This document shows positions 8,183 through 15,095 of a DNA stretch of 15,095 nucleotides, piece after piece. The position numbers were made by a program, and so were the translations under genes. The notes beneath the pieces are model-generated. The model did not search any database, had not been told where the DNA came from, and saw nothing but the letters and a program-made list of their open reading frames with translations. The DNA is from OMIS01 sp964443885 (GTDB taxonomy: Bacteria; Patescibacteriota; Microgenomatia; UBA1400; PJMF01). Where the stretch lies: the NCBI GenBank assembly GCA_964443885.1, contig CAYUES010000029.1:1-15095 (forward strand). Direction: 5' to 3'. The number at the start of each line of letters is the position of its first letter. The stretch's first letter is position 1.

Positions 8183-10567
8183 ATGAGTGCACATTCTTTT
8201 AAAGATACTTCTCAACCTCGAGAACTTTTTTCGATCCCCAAGCAACCACCGCTCTTTCGATCGGTCGGCATGCTATGGAGTTTTGCCCTAGCAGCGAGTC
8301 TGTTCCTGGCACCAGGAAGTACCGCAAATTCTGCGGCCCAAACTGAAAACAACGCCAACCAGCTTGACCAGCTTGCGCAACATACTCAACAGGATGCCCT
8401 ACCAACTTCTGAAACGTTGGAGTTCGCCCGGGTGCTCGAAGCATTGGCGGCGCAAGGTATCGAAATCAACAACCTCCAAGAAATTGGACAAGCCCTCCAA
8501 GACTACCACCAACAACTCGGTCATACCAGTCAGTTAGTCACTGCTAGTGATACCTGGGATATGGCGGTTGCGGACACGTACTTTCCAGCGTACTTTGAGC
8601 ATCTGGAACGGATAGGCATTACTATCCAAAACCCAACTACCCTCTATGCCTCCCTTTCTCAGACAGTACATGACGTAACGGGTAGGGCAGAAGCAGGCAA
8701 AACAGCTTTTGTCGAAACGGTCACGCTTCAAGTGATACTTGGGCCCGAAGCTGAACTCCCTTTACCTAGTTTTTATATACAAACACCCACAGGCGAGACA
8801 GTTAGACTCACTCTAGAACCAATTATTCGAGAACAAGAGGGTAGAACCATCCTGACCGCCATCAGAACCAGTCTTCGCGAATTTCCTGATCAAGGCGCCC
8901 AAAAAGATTCCAGTACTGGTGCTGCTGCGACAGTTTCAGCCTTTAACGCTACCGAGTATCCTGCGATTGCCGACTTGCGCGCCGTGCGAGCAGCCTGTGC
9001 GGTCACTGCGGATGACTCCGACTTTGATGGTGATGGCCGTTCCAACCAAGCAGAGCTAGCTTCCCGTACCACAATGACGACCACTACCGGTGCTACTACG
9101 GTCAGCGACTTAACTGGCGATGGCAATCCCGATGCACCAGCAGAAAACCCGTGTACTCCCGATGTCGTCATCACCGCAGTAGAAACAGCAGCCCAACCGC
9201 CGGACGCTAATGGTCAGGTGGACCCCCGATACCGAAATCCTGCCGAGCTTTCAGCGCAAGAAATTCTCGATGTAACCGAACTCTATGCCAAGCACGGTAT
9301 TGCCATCCATTTTGATGGTGGACCAGAGACACCCCAACTCTATGCCCAAGATCCAACTACCCCATGGGGCGACCTTTCTCACTCGATCACCATTCCATTT
9401 ATACCCAGTTTATTGAGTGATGTTCAGGCTAATCAAACCGAGAGAATTAACGAAGCGGCTTGGCAAGTGGCATTTAGTAAAATTCCGCGAGCGTTGCCAG
9501 AATCAGGAATGATAACCGCTCTCTATACGCACCGCATTGATCCAACCGGCATTAGCGGCATTGCTGAAGGGTCATTCCTCGACACAACAGTAGGCAAGAG
9601 TAGCTTCATTGTCATCACCACCGAGTTTGCAAGCGCATTTAGACCAGACGAACCTGGTTATGCCGCTCGTAAAGTCATTACGGTGCATGAACTCGGGCAT
9701 GTTTTTGGACTAGGCCATGGTGGAGTTTACTTGGTTGAATACGATGATGGTTCACACGAAGTTGCCAAGGAATTTTTCCATCTAGGTAATACCTTCCACT
9801 TGTCGGTGATGAACTACAATAATATGCCATACGGCATCTTTAAAACCGACTCAGAGTATGTGATTGATTATCACGCATTTACACCAACACCCAATTTTGC
9901 AACGGTACGCGAGAATAATGTTTTAACTGACGGTCAACGAATCTTTGCAGAAGATGTGCTCTATCCATTTATCTATCCTTGTCCAGATGGCAGTACCACC
10001 ACAAGATACCTGAGCTTGGGCGAAAAGGGTATCGATTGGGACTGTGACCAAACAACTAACCTCGCGATACCAAGAGACTACACCACATTTTCTGGAACAG
10101 TTTTTACTGCTACTAATCCATATATTGTCGGTGGCGTTGCTAACGAAGAAGATCCAGCGTTTTATAACAAACCAATTCTGCCACAAAATGAGTGGTCATA
10201 CCTTAATTATGGCGGTAGCTGTAGTGTTCCTGAGCACAACCACCCATTCTGTGAGGGTGAAATTCTGATTCAACCAAAGTTTAGCGCCCTGGTCCAAAAC
10301 AAAACTGCACCTTCAATCGTTATTTTACAAAATCTATCGATTATCGCTCAGGAAACTCCTACAACCACACTGCCGGTCAGTTATGAATGGTTACTCAATG
10401 GCGTAGCCTTTAGCACCAGCCAACATCCACCGGGGCTACTGATTCCAGAGCCAGGAGAGCACGTCGTTTCTCTCCGAGTCACTTCGCCAGACCATGGCAC
10501 GCAGCAAGTAGATCAAGCCCTCACCATCAGTGGGGCAGAGGTGTTCTTGCCAATCGTGACAAAGTAA
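8183..10567 (+). CDS. Secreted metzincin-type zinc metalloprotease with Ca-binding and PKD-like parts
   Basis: This 794-residue protein is exported: a hydrophobic segment at about 30-46 (MLWSFALAASLFLAPG) is followed by an Ala/Ser-rich likely cleavage region. Translation could start at 8183 or at the in-frame ATG at 8270; neither has a Shine-Dalgarno. DFDGDGRSNQAE at 280-291 is a full D-x-D-x-D-G-x5-E calcium loop. A second, weaker Asp-rich stretch (DLTGDGNPD, 309-317) follows a Thr-rich linker, as in thrombospondin-3 or dockerin-like segments. The catalytic motif HELGHVFGLGH spans 502-512 (zinc ligands His502, His506, His512; base Glu503). SVMNY with Met543 fits the Met-turn that defines metzincins. 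The C-terminal about 80 residues, with YEWLLNG and SLRVTSPD, resemble a PKD domain. The protein ends in VFLPIVTK. Likely an extracellular or surface peptidase; the target is unknown. Confidence 0.88.
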   Translation: MSAHSFKDTSQPRELFSIPKQPPLFRSVGMLWSFALAASLFLAPGSTANSAAQTENNANQLDQLAQHTQQDALPTSETLEFARVLEALAAQGIEINNLQEIGQALQDYHQQLGHTSQLVTASDTWDMAVADTYFPAYFEHLERIGITIQNPTTLYASLSQTVHDVTGRAEAGKTAFVETVTLQVILGPEAELPLPSFYIQTPTGETVRLTLEPIIREQEGRTILTAIRTSLREFPDQGAQKDSSTGAAATVSAFNATEYPAIADLRAVRAACAVTADDSDFDGDGRSNQAELASRTTMTTTTGATTVSDLTGDGNPDAPAENPCTPDVVITAVETAAQPPDANGQVDPRYRNPAELSAQEILDVTELYAKHGIAIHFDGGPETPQLYAQDPTTPWGDLSHSITIPFIPSLLSDVQANQTERINEAAWQVAFSKIPRALPESGMITALYTHRIDPTGISGIAEGSFLDTTVGKSSFIVITTEFASAFRPDEPGYAARKVITVHELGHVFGLGHGGVYLVEYDDGSHEVAKEFFHLGNTFHLSVMNYNNMPYGIFKTDSEYVIDYHAFTPTPNFATVRENNVLTDGQRIFAEDVLYPFIYPCPDGSTTTRYLSLGEKGIDWDCDQTTNLAIPRDYTTFSGTVFTATNPYIVGGVANEEDPAFYNKPILPQNEWSYLNYGGSCSVPEHNHPFCEGEILIQPKFSALVQNKTAPSIVILQNLSIIAQETPTTTLPVSYEWLLNGVAFSTSQHPPGLLIPEPGEHVVSLRVTSPDHGTQQVDQALTISGAEVFLPIVTK

Positions 10568-10649
10568 CTGCAGTCTTTGTGCGCAAATTTCAATAGATAA
10601 AGCACATAGCTACACTATTTTGTGGGTTACGAATTAGCTTGTGCCTTCG

Positions 10650-10655
10650 TATAAT
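10650..10655 (+). promoter_or_regulatory. Possible -10 element upstream of the small membrane-protein gene
   Basis: TATAAT is a perfect -10 hexamer in the 198-base gap after the protease gene. No good -35 sits 16-18 bases upstream (TTACGA at 10627-10632 is the nearest). If used, it gives a leader of about 100 bases for the next gene. The rest of this gap shows only the palindrome listed separately and no clear terminator. Confidence 0.35.
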
Positions 10656-10724
10656 ACTGCCAATTCCGCTGAACACTTTTACGTATCTGTGCGACTGACT
10701 TTTTTCTAATCTACTTTCGGCCTA

Positions 10725-10738
10725 ACTGTTTAAACAGT
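10725..10738 (+). promoter_or_regulatory. 14-bp perfect palindrome, candidate operator
   Basis: ACTGTTTAAACAGT is fully self-complementary and lies 15 bases before the Shine-Dalgarno of the next gene. Its symmetry fits a dimeric repressor site. As RNA it could make only a 5-bp hairpin with a TTAA loop and no T run. No regulator gene is in the window. Confidence 0.35.
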
Positions 10739-10765
10739 ATTAATTTGAAAATTGGGGAGGCTACC

Positions 10766-11113
10766 ATGCCTAACTCCACCGAAAAACTGATCCTGCCTGC
10801 GGGTGCTAAAGAGTTTCTGAGAGATGGGCCTGAAAACTCTCAGAAGACATCTGAAGAGAAGCTACTCAATCAGCTATTTGAAGAACTCAAAAAATTAGCT
10901 TCAGTCCATCAGTATGACATTTTAGTTAACCTTGAAGCAATCTTCATGGTTACTACATTGTATAAAATATCTCAAATAGGTATAGAAGTTATTGGTCACG
11001 AACACTCTAACCCTGATAACGCTCAGATTACTTTTCTACTGGCCTCATTTGCGATATGGTTTTGTTTGTACTTAGAACGAGTTATCCAAGAACAAAAAAA
11101 TCGTGACGAATAA
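10766..11113 (+). CDS. Small two-helix membrane protein, unknown family
   Basis: The ATG at 10766 is chosen because GGGGAGG (10754-10760) sits five bases upstream, the strongest Shine-Dalgarno in the window; this gives 115 residues. A polar, charged N-terminal half (1-50) with a probable amphipathic helix (EEKLLNQLFEELKKLASV) is followed by two hydrophobic stretches, about 52-77 and 87-108. They are separated by a short polar turn containing HEHSNPDN, and the protein ends in a charged tail. The small size and two helices fit a membrane-associated accessory protein. The next gene starts 26 bases later but carries its own promoter-like sequence. I do not recognise the family. Confidence 0.75.
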   Translation: MPNSTEKLILPAGAKEFLRDGPENSQKTSEEKLLNQLFEELKKLASVHQYDILVNLEAIFMVTTLYKISQIGIEVIGHEHSNPDNAQITFLLASFAIWFCLYLERVIQEQKNRDE

Positions 11114-11132
11114 TCTGCACCTCTGCTATAAT
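11103..11132 (+). promoter_or_regulatory. Promoter predicting a leaderless mRNA
   Basis: GTGACG (11103-11108, 4 of 6 to the -35 consensus) and a perfect TATAAT (11127-11132) are 18 bases apart. The start of transcription would fall at 11139-11140, which is the ATG of the next gene, so the mRNA would have no leader. This agrees with the lack of any Shine-Dalgarno there. The promoter overlaps the stop codon of the upstream gene. Confidence 0.5.
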
Positions 11133-11139
11133 TACTGAT

Positions 11140-12198
11140 ATGACTTTTCCTGATCAACAAACTCCACACAATGAAGGTGATTTTCAAACTACACCAAGCA
11201 CACCACCAATAAATTCTGAGCCAGGAAAAAGTGTTGAAGCAAGTGAGCCTCGTACTCGCGCTCAAAAAATCTGGTTATCGATTTTATCAGTCGCTTTAGG
11301 TGTAACATTGGCATTAACACCTGATGGTAAAATCGCTTTCGCACAAGATATTCCTCCCGCAAATCCGGACACCACCACCCAGGTCGACAAGCAATCAGAG
11401 TCAGGATCAGATGGTTCTCAGGACAGCGAGGCTCAGGCTGATGCTGAGTATCAAACAGCGCTAGCTCAAGCCGTGCAGGATATCTACGAACGTGCCAGTA
11501 GTTCTACTGAAGAAATACAAATTGGTGAGGGACAGTCTGCCAAAGTGGGCGAAGTTATAGCTGGTTTTGGCAATCAAGAAACTGTGCAAAAACTTATACA
11601 ACTATTTATTGATAAGGCAATGGTGACCGACAACCTAATAAAGGAAGCAAATAAAGATAAATCAAAAGAAGAGGTGCTTGCTGAACAAGCACCTAATTGG
11701 GGTGATGAATTTACTCTAAAACTCGCAGCCGTAGTAGCTGCTATGGAAAAAGACATCGAGCAGCTTGTAAAGGACCATAATGCCAAGGTAGAAAGTGGTG
11801 AAGAAATGACTCGTATATCTAGTAATCCAACAGATCCTACCGAAAGAACGGTGCTCCTGGCGGCACTCAGTCCTGCTAAGGCTGCTTTAGTTGAAATAAT
11901 GCGTCAAGATGTGGAGAAACCGCTAACTCCAGATCAGGTTGAAGTGCTCCTTCAAATTTTAATAAGTAATTTTGACGACTTGAAAGCACAGATCACTGTT
12001 TCCACGGATGTAGAAATCATCACATTTTTATATAGATTTAATGATTTAGCTGGTCAACTTAACTCTCTCCTATACAACGGCTACATCCACAATGAAGATG
12101 GTGCTCAAAGAAACGAAGACTATCGTGAGACTGGAATAGATCCGGATAACAATCCACTTGGGTTTGCACAAGCTGCTCAGCATGGCATACCTCAATAA
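11140..12198 (+). CDS. Secreted, mostly helical protein of unknown function
   Basis: This 352-residue protein has a long polar N-terminus rich in Pro, Thr and Glu (1-38), then RTRAQK and a hydrophobic helix at about 44-60. AFAQD at 66-70 looks like a signal-peptidase site after Ala68. The mature part begins with a Ser/Asp/Gln-rich low-complexity linker (about 75-100), then alternating charged helices (for example LAQAVQDIYERA, EVLAEQAPNWGDEF, KLAAVVAAMEKDIEQL). It ends in a polar Asn/Asp-rich tail. There is no catalytic motif, no cysteine and no cell-wall anchor signal. The unusually long n-region before the hydrophobic helix could instead leave it as a type II membrane anchor. It sits with the small membrane protein upstream, so a joint envelope role is possible but unproven. 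Confidence 0.72.
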   Translation: MTFPDQQTPHNEGDFQTTPSTPPINSEPGKSVEASEPRTRAQKIWLSILSVALGVTLALTPDGKIAFAQDIPPANPDTTTQVDKQSESGSDGSQDSEAQADAEYQTALAQAVQDIYERASSSTEEIQIGEGQSAKVGEVIAGFGNQETVQKLIQLFIDKAMVTDNLIKEANKDKSKEEVLAEQAPNWGDEFTLKLAAVVAAMEKDIEQLVKDHNAKVESGEEMTRISSNPTDPTERTVLLAALSPAKAALVEIMRQDVEKPLTPDQVEVLLQILISNFDDLKAQITVSTDVEIITFLYRFNDLAGQLNSLLYNGYIHNEDGAQRNEDYRETGIDPDNNPLGFAQAAQHGIPQ

Positions 12199-12239
12199 GA
12201 CGTAAAATATCTAGTAATAAAGTTGATTCACCTGTCAAA

Positions 12240-12263
12240 ATAAGAGCTTTAATTTGCTCTTAT
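12240..12263 (+). terminator. Weak terminator-like hairpin
   Basis: ATAAGAGC (12240-12247) pairs with GCTCTTAT (12256-12263) over an 8-base loop, 41 bases after the secreted-protein stop. Only a short AT-rich tail follows, so it is a candidate rather than a textbook terminator. Confidence 0.4.
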
Positions 12264-12304
12264 AATTAGCTTGATGTATCAAAATATATCATAATACCCC
12301 TATA

Positions 12305-12331
12305 TTAGCAGTATTTTATAGGGACTGCTAA
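12305..12331 (+). promoter_or_regulatory. CIRCE-like operator upstream of clpB
   Basis: TTAGCAGTA, nine bases, then GACTGCTAA has the exact 9-9-9 geometry of the CIRCE operator (TTAGCACTC-N9-GAGTGCTAA) bound by the heat-shock repressor HrcA. Fifteen of the 18 arm positions match. The C-to-G change in the left arm is mirrored by G-to-C in the right arm, so symmetry is kept. The perfect repeat extends to nine bases per arm (12304-12312 and 12324-12332). It ends eight bases before the -35 element of the clpB promoter. Confidence 0.65.
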
Positions 12332-12339
12332 TTTGACTC

Positions 12340-12368
12340 TTCACAAAATATACCCTCCTCGCTACAAT
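12340..12368 (+). promoter_or_regulatory. clpB promoter
   Basis: TTCACA (12340-12345) and TACAAT (12363-12368) each match consensus at 5 of 6 bases, with the optimal 17-base spacer. Transcription would start near 12375, giving a leader of about 40 bases that carries the Shine-Dalgarno AGGAAAG (12398-12404). Confidence 0.65.
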
Positions 12369-12414
12369 AGATCTCATACGTACTCTCACTTATTATTAGG
12401 AAAGAGAATGATAT

Positions 12415-14979
12415 ATGAATCTAAATCGCCTCACAACCAAATCTGCCGAGAGCTTACAAGGTGCAATGGAGTTGGCAAGTTCCCTCAAGAACTCTGAGAT
12501 CACCGCACTCCACGTAGCACTGGTGCTCGTCAAGCAGCCCGGTGGTATCGTCTCGTCTATTTTGCAAAAACTACAGAAGAATCCTGACGCTATCTCGAGC
12601 GCGCTACAAACCGCCGTCACCAAACTCCCAACAATTTCTGGCCCCACCCAGCCAGTGCTGTCTTCAGCTCTGCGCGAGGCTCTAGAAAAAGCAGAGCAGA
12701 GTGCCGATGAAATGGGCGACGAGTACGTCAGTACCGAGCACTTATTACTGGGACTTCTCAAAACTGCAGAACTTAAAACCCTTCTTGAAACTTCAGAAAA
12801 AGAAGTCAAAGAAACGCTCAAAGAAGTGCGCGGCAGCCAGAAAGTCACCGACCGTGATCCAGAAGGAAAGTACCAAGCGCTTGAAAAATACACGCTCGAC
12901 TTTACCAAACTAGCTCGTGATGGCAAGATCGATCCCGTGATTGGCCGCGATGAAGAGATTCGCCGGGTGATGCAGATTTTGTCACGCCGCAGCAAGAATA
13001 ACCCCGTCCTGGTCGGCGAACCTGGCACTGGAAAAACCGCGATCGTTGAAGGCTTGGCACGCAAGATTATCGAAAACGACGTGCCTGATACCTTGCGCAA
13101 CAAACAACTCTTGTCTTTGGACATGGGTGCGCTGATCGCTGGTGCCAAGTATAGGGGTGAGTTTGAAGATCGACTTAAAGCGGTCATTAAAGAAATTGAG
13201 AGCTCAGATGGGCAGATTATTTTATTCATCGATGAGCTTCACACCATTGTTGGTGCTGGTGCCCAAGAAGGCTCCACCGATGCGGGCAACTTACTCAAGC
13301 CAGCACTGGCTCGCGGCATGCTGCGCACGATCGGCGCCACAACACTGCGCGAGTATCGCAAGTACATTGAAAAAGACGCTGCCTTGGAGCGCCGCTTCCA
13401 ACCAGTGATGGTCGAAGAGCCAAACGTCGAAGATGCAATCTCAATTTTACGCGGTATTAAAGAGAAATATGAAGCTCACCACGGGGTGCGGATCACCGAC
13501 ACCGCGATTGTCGCTGCCGTCAATCTTTCCAAGCGCTACATTCCTGATCGCTTCTTGCCTGACAAAGCAATTGACTTGATGGATGAAGCCGCTTCGGTTT
13601 TGAAAATCGAGATCGATAGCAAACCCACTGAGCTCGATCAACTCCAACGCAAGATTCGCCAACTTGAAATTGAAAGAGAAGCATTAAAGAAAGAAAAAGA
13701 TGATGCCTCGAAAGTGCGCCTCGAAACTATCGAAAAACAGCTCTCAGAACTGCGCGAAGAGTATGATCGCTTGGAACTGCACTGGAAGAACGAAAAAGAA
13801 GTGATTGATACGCTCAAAGACGGTAGTAAACAGCTTGACGCACTGCGCGAAGAAGCTGCCCAAGCTGAACGTAACTATGACTTACAAAAAGCCGCCGAAA
13901 TTAAGTACGGCCAGATCCCAGCCCTTGAACAAAAAATCAAGGATGCTCAGAAAAAACTCAATGCGGTTCAAAAAGATCAGCAAATGCTCAAGGAGGAAGT
14001 AACCGAAGAAGATATCGCCAAGGTTGTGGCACGCTGGACAGGGATTCCTGTCCAAAAAATGCTCAGTACCGAGAGCGACCGCCTCCTCAAGATGGAAGAT
14101 GACCTGAAACAACGCGTGATTGGCCAAGAAGCAGCCATCAAGGCGGTGGCTAACGCCGTGCGCCGTTCCCGTGCGGGCATCTCAGAGCCAAATCGACCAA
14201 TTGGCTCGTTTATTTTCTTGGGGCCAACTGGTGTCGGTAAGACCGAGCTCGCCAAAGCGGTCGCCGAGTTCTTGTTTAACGATGAAAATCAACTAGTGCG
14301 GATCGATATGAGCGAGTACATGGAGCAGCAAGCCGTCTCGCGGCTGATTGGGCCACCACCAGGCTATGTCGGGTATGAAGAGGGCGGACAACTCACTGAA
14401 GCGGTGCGCCGCCATCCATATACGGTGATTCTGTTTGATGAAATCGAAAAAGCTCACCCTGAGGTCTTTAACGTCCTGTTGCAAGTTCTAGATGACGGCC
14501 GCCTGACAGATAATCGTGGACGGACAGTAAACTTTACCAACACCGTCATTATTATGACTTCAAATTTGGGGAGTAGAGACATTGCCGAACTCCAAGGTGA
14601 TCGGGCAGCCCAGGAAACTGCTGTCAATGAAGCGCTGCGCGAACGATTCAAACCGGAGTTCTTGAATCGGATTGACGACAGTATTATCTTCCAGCCACTC
14701 ACTAGAGAAGAGATTACTCAAATTGTCGAGATCCAACTCCAGCGAGCTCAAGCACGACTCAAGCAGAAAAATATCACGCTTGAAGCTACTGCAAGCGCTT
14801 TGGCTTCACTGGCGGAAGCTGGCTACGATCCTGTCTTTGGCGCTCGTCCTTTGAAACGCTTAATTCAAACTTCAATTCTAGATCCACTCGCACTCAAGAT
14901 GATCGAAGGCGAGATCAAAGCTGGCGATACGATCAAAGTTGACTACAAAGATGATCAAATTGTCCTTGCCAAAAAGTAA
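12415..14979 (+). CDS. clpB: ATP-dependent protein disaggregase ClpB
   Basis: ClpB is a cytoplasmic hexameric AAA+ machine that pulls proteins out of aggregates, working with DnaK. The 854 residues are close to the usual 850-870. An N-terminal Clp repeat domain spans about 1-140. The first AAA+ module has Walker A GEPGTGKT at 201-208 and a Walker B ending in ILFIDELHT. A charged coiled coil at about 405-520 is the full M-domain that separates ClpB from ClpA and ClpC. The second AAA+ module has Walker A GPTGVGKT at 603-610, VILFDEIEKAHPEV (Walker B), and a C-terminal sensor-2 GARPLKR. No ClpP-binding IGF-type loop was noticed. The ATG follows AGGAAAG by ten bases. Codons are more GC-rich than in the neighbouring secreted-protein gene, in keeping with a conserved, well-expressed gene. 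A CIRCE-like site upstream suggests HrcA control. Confidence 0.97.
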   Translation: MNLNRLTTKSAESLQGAMELASSLKNSEITALHVALVLVKQPGGIVSSILQKLQKNPDAISSALQTAVTKLPTISGPTQPVLSSALREALEKAEQSADEMGDEYVSTEHLLLGLLKTAELKTLLETSEKEVKETLKEVRGSQKVTDRDPEGKYQALEKYTLDFTKLARDGKIDPVIGRDEEIRRVMQILSRRSKNNPVLVGEPGTGKTAIVEGLARKIIENDVPDTLRNKQLLSLDMGALIAGAKYRGEFEDRLKAVIKEIESSDGQIILFIDELHTIVGAGAQEGSTDAGNLLKPALARGMLRTIGATTLREYRKYIEKDAALERRFQPVMVEEPNVEDAISILRGIKEKYEAHHGVRITDTAIVAAVNLSKRYIPDRFLPDKAIDLMDEAASVLKIEIDSKPTELDQLQRKIRQLEIEREALKKEKDDASKVRLETIEKQLSELREEYDRLELHWKNEKEVIDTLKDGSKQLDALREEAAQAERNYDLQKAAEIKYGQIPALEQKIKDAQKKLNAVQKDQQMLKEEVTEEDIAKVVARWTGIPVQKMLSTESDRLLKMEDDLKQRVIGQEAAIKAVANAVRRSRAGISEPNRPIGSFIFLGPTGVGKTELAKAVAEFLFNDENQLVRIDMSEYMEQQAVSRLIGPPPGYVGYEEGGQLTEAVRRHPYTVILFDEIEKAHPEVFNVLLQVLDDGRLTDNRGRTVNFTNTVIIMTSNLGSRDIAELQGDRAAQETAVNEALRERFKPEFLNRIDDSIIFQPLTREEITQIVEIQLQRAQARLKQKNITLEATASALASLAEAGYDPVFGARPLKRLIQTSILDPLALKMIEGEIKAGDTIKVDYKDDQIVLAKK

Positions 14980-15058
14980 GATCTTGCCCTCTGGCCGTAG
15001 CCTCAAAAAGATCTGAAAATCGTCGCGAAAAATGGTATTCATCTGAGATCCTTCATGG

Positions 15059-15064
15059 TACAAT
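15059..15064 (+). promoter_or_regulatory. Possible -10 element for the tRNA gene
   Basis: TACAAT lies 13 bases before the first tRNA base, the right distance for a short-leader tRNA transcript. The -35 candidate 17 bases upstream (TATTCA) is poor. The 98 bases between clpB and the tRNA hold no convincing terminator, only a 7-bp stem (14979-14985 with 15008-15014) without a T run. Confidence 0.4.
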
Positions 15065-15077
15065 ACTAATTCGTTGC

Positions 15078-15095
15078 GGGTGTATAGCTCAGATG
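15078..15095 (+). tRNA. 5' part of a tRNA gene, cut by the window edge
   Basis: GGGTGTA (acceptor strand), TA (positions 8-9), GCTC (D-stem) and AGATG (start of the D-loop) follow the canonical tRNA layout exactly. The anticodon lies beyond the window. GGG...TATAGCTCAG starts are common in tRNA-Ile and tRNA-Ala, but identity cannot be read here. Confidence 0.75.

Noticed and set aside
12333..12368. TTGACT at 12333 as the clpB -35
   Set aside because: It is 24 bases from the TACAAT -10; TTCACA at 12340 gives the ideal 17-base spacing.
12396..13229. 277-codon open frame on the minus strand opposite clpB
   Set aside because: It is Ser/Arg-rich with no domain, no start signal, and lies wholly antisense to conserved ClpB N-terminal and AAA1 sequence; it is a codon-bias shadow.
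14979..15014. AGATCTT/AAGATCT inverted repeat as clpB terminator
   Set aside because: Long loop of 22 bases, no T run after the stem; not convincing as an intrinsic terminator.

Overview
The window looks like part of a genome from an uncultured Patescibacteria (CPR) bacterium. The pointers are a compact 16S rRNA (about 1476 nt) with compensated changes at near-universal positions, no 23S or tRNA directly behind it, very short gaps between genes, few Shine-Dalgarno sequences, and several secreted proteins of unrecognised family. The code is the standard bacterial one: long genes have no in-frame TGA, and every visible stop is TAA or TAG. The exact lineage (Microgenomates- or WWE3-like are my guesses) cannot be fixed by eye. 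All genes lie on the + strand.

Left part (1-4121): the tail of an unidentified gene, then a tight run of an ATP-grasp ligase like the ATP-grasp part of cyanophycin synthetase, a probable GNAT/FemAB-fold acyltransferase, a GT4 glycosyltransferase and the tRNA 2-thiouridylase MnmA. The gaps are 9-17 bases, so this is probably one operon. The first three genes look like a small amino-acid ligation and glycosylation cassette whose product is unknown. A hairpin with a T-rich tail follows mnmA.

Middle (4271-8182): a membrane-anchored surface protein with two similar beta-sandwich-like regions, then an isolated 16S rRNA unit. This unit has a strong promoter, a hairpin, a perfect boxA antitermination element, a 36-pair stem formed between leader and trailer that closes around the 16S alone, and a trailer hairpin that pairs with the anti-Shine-Dalgarno. 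The 16S therefore appears to be transcribed and processed independently of 23S.

Right part (8183-15095): a secreted metzincin-type metalloprotease with a calcium-binding loop and a PKD-like C-terminus, a small two-helix membrane protein, a secreted helical protein with a promoter that predicts a leaderless mRNA, and the disaggregase ClpB. ClpB is preceded by a CIRCE-like inverted repeat and a good sigma70-type promoter, which suggests HrcA heat-shock control. The window ends inside the 5' part of a tRNA gene.

Most genes are either surface or secreted functions or translation and protein-quality housekeeping. The most unusual signals are in the rRNA unit and the clpB control region, followed by the ATP-grasp/GNAT/GT4 cassette.
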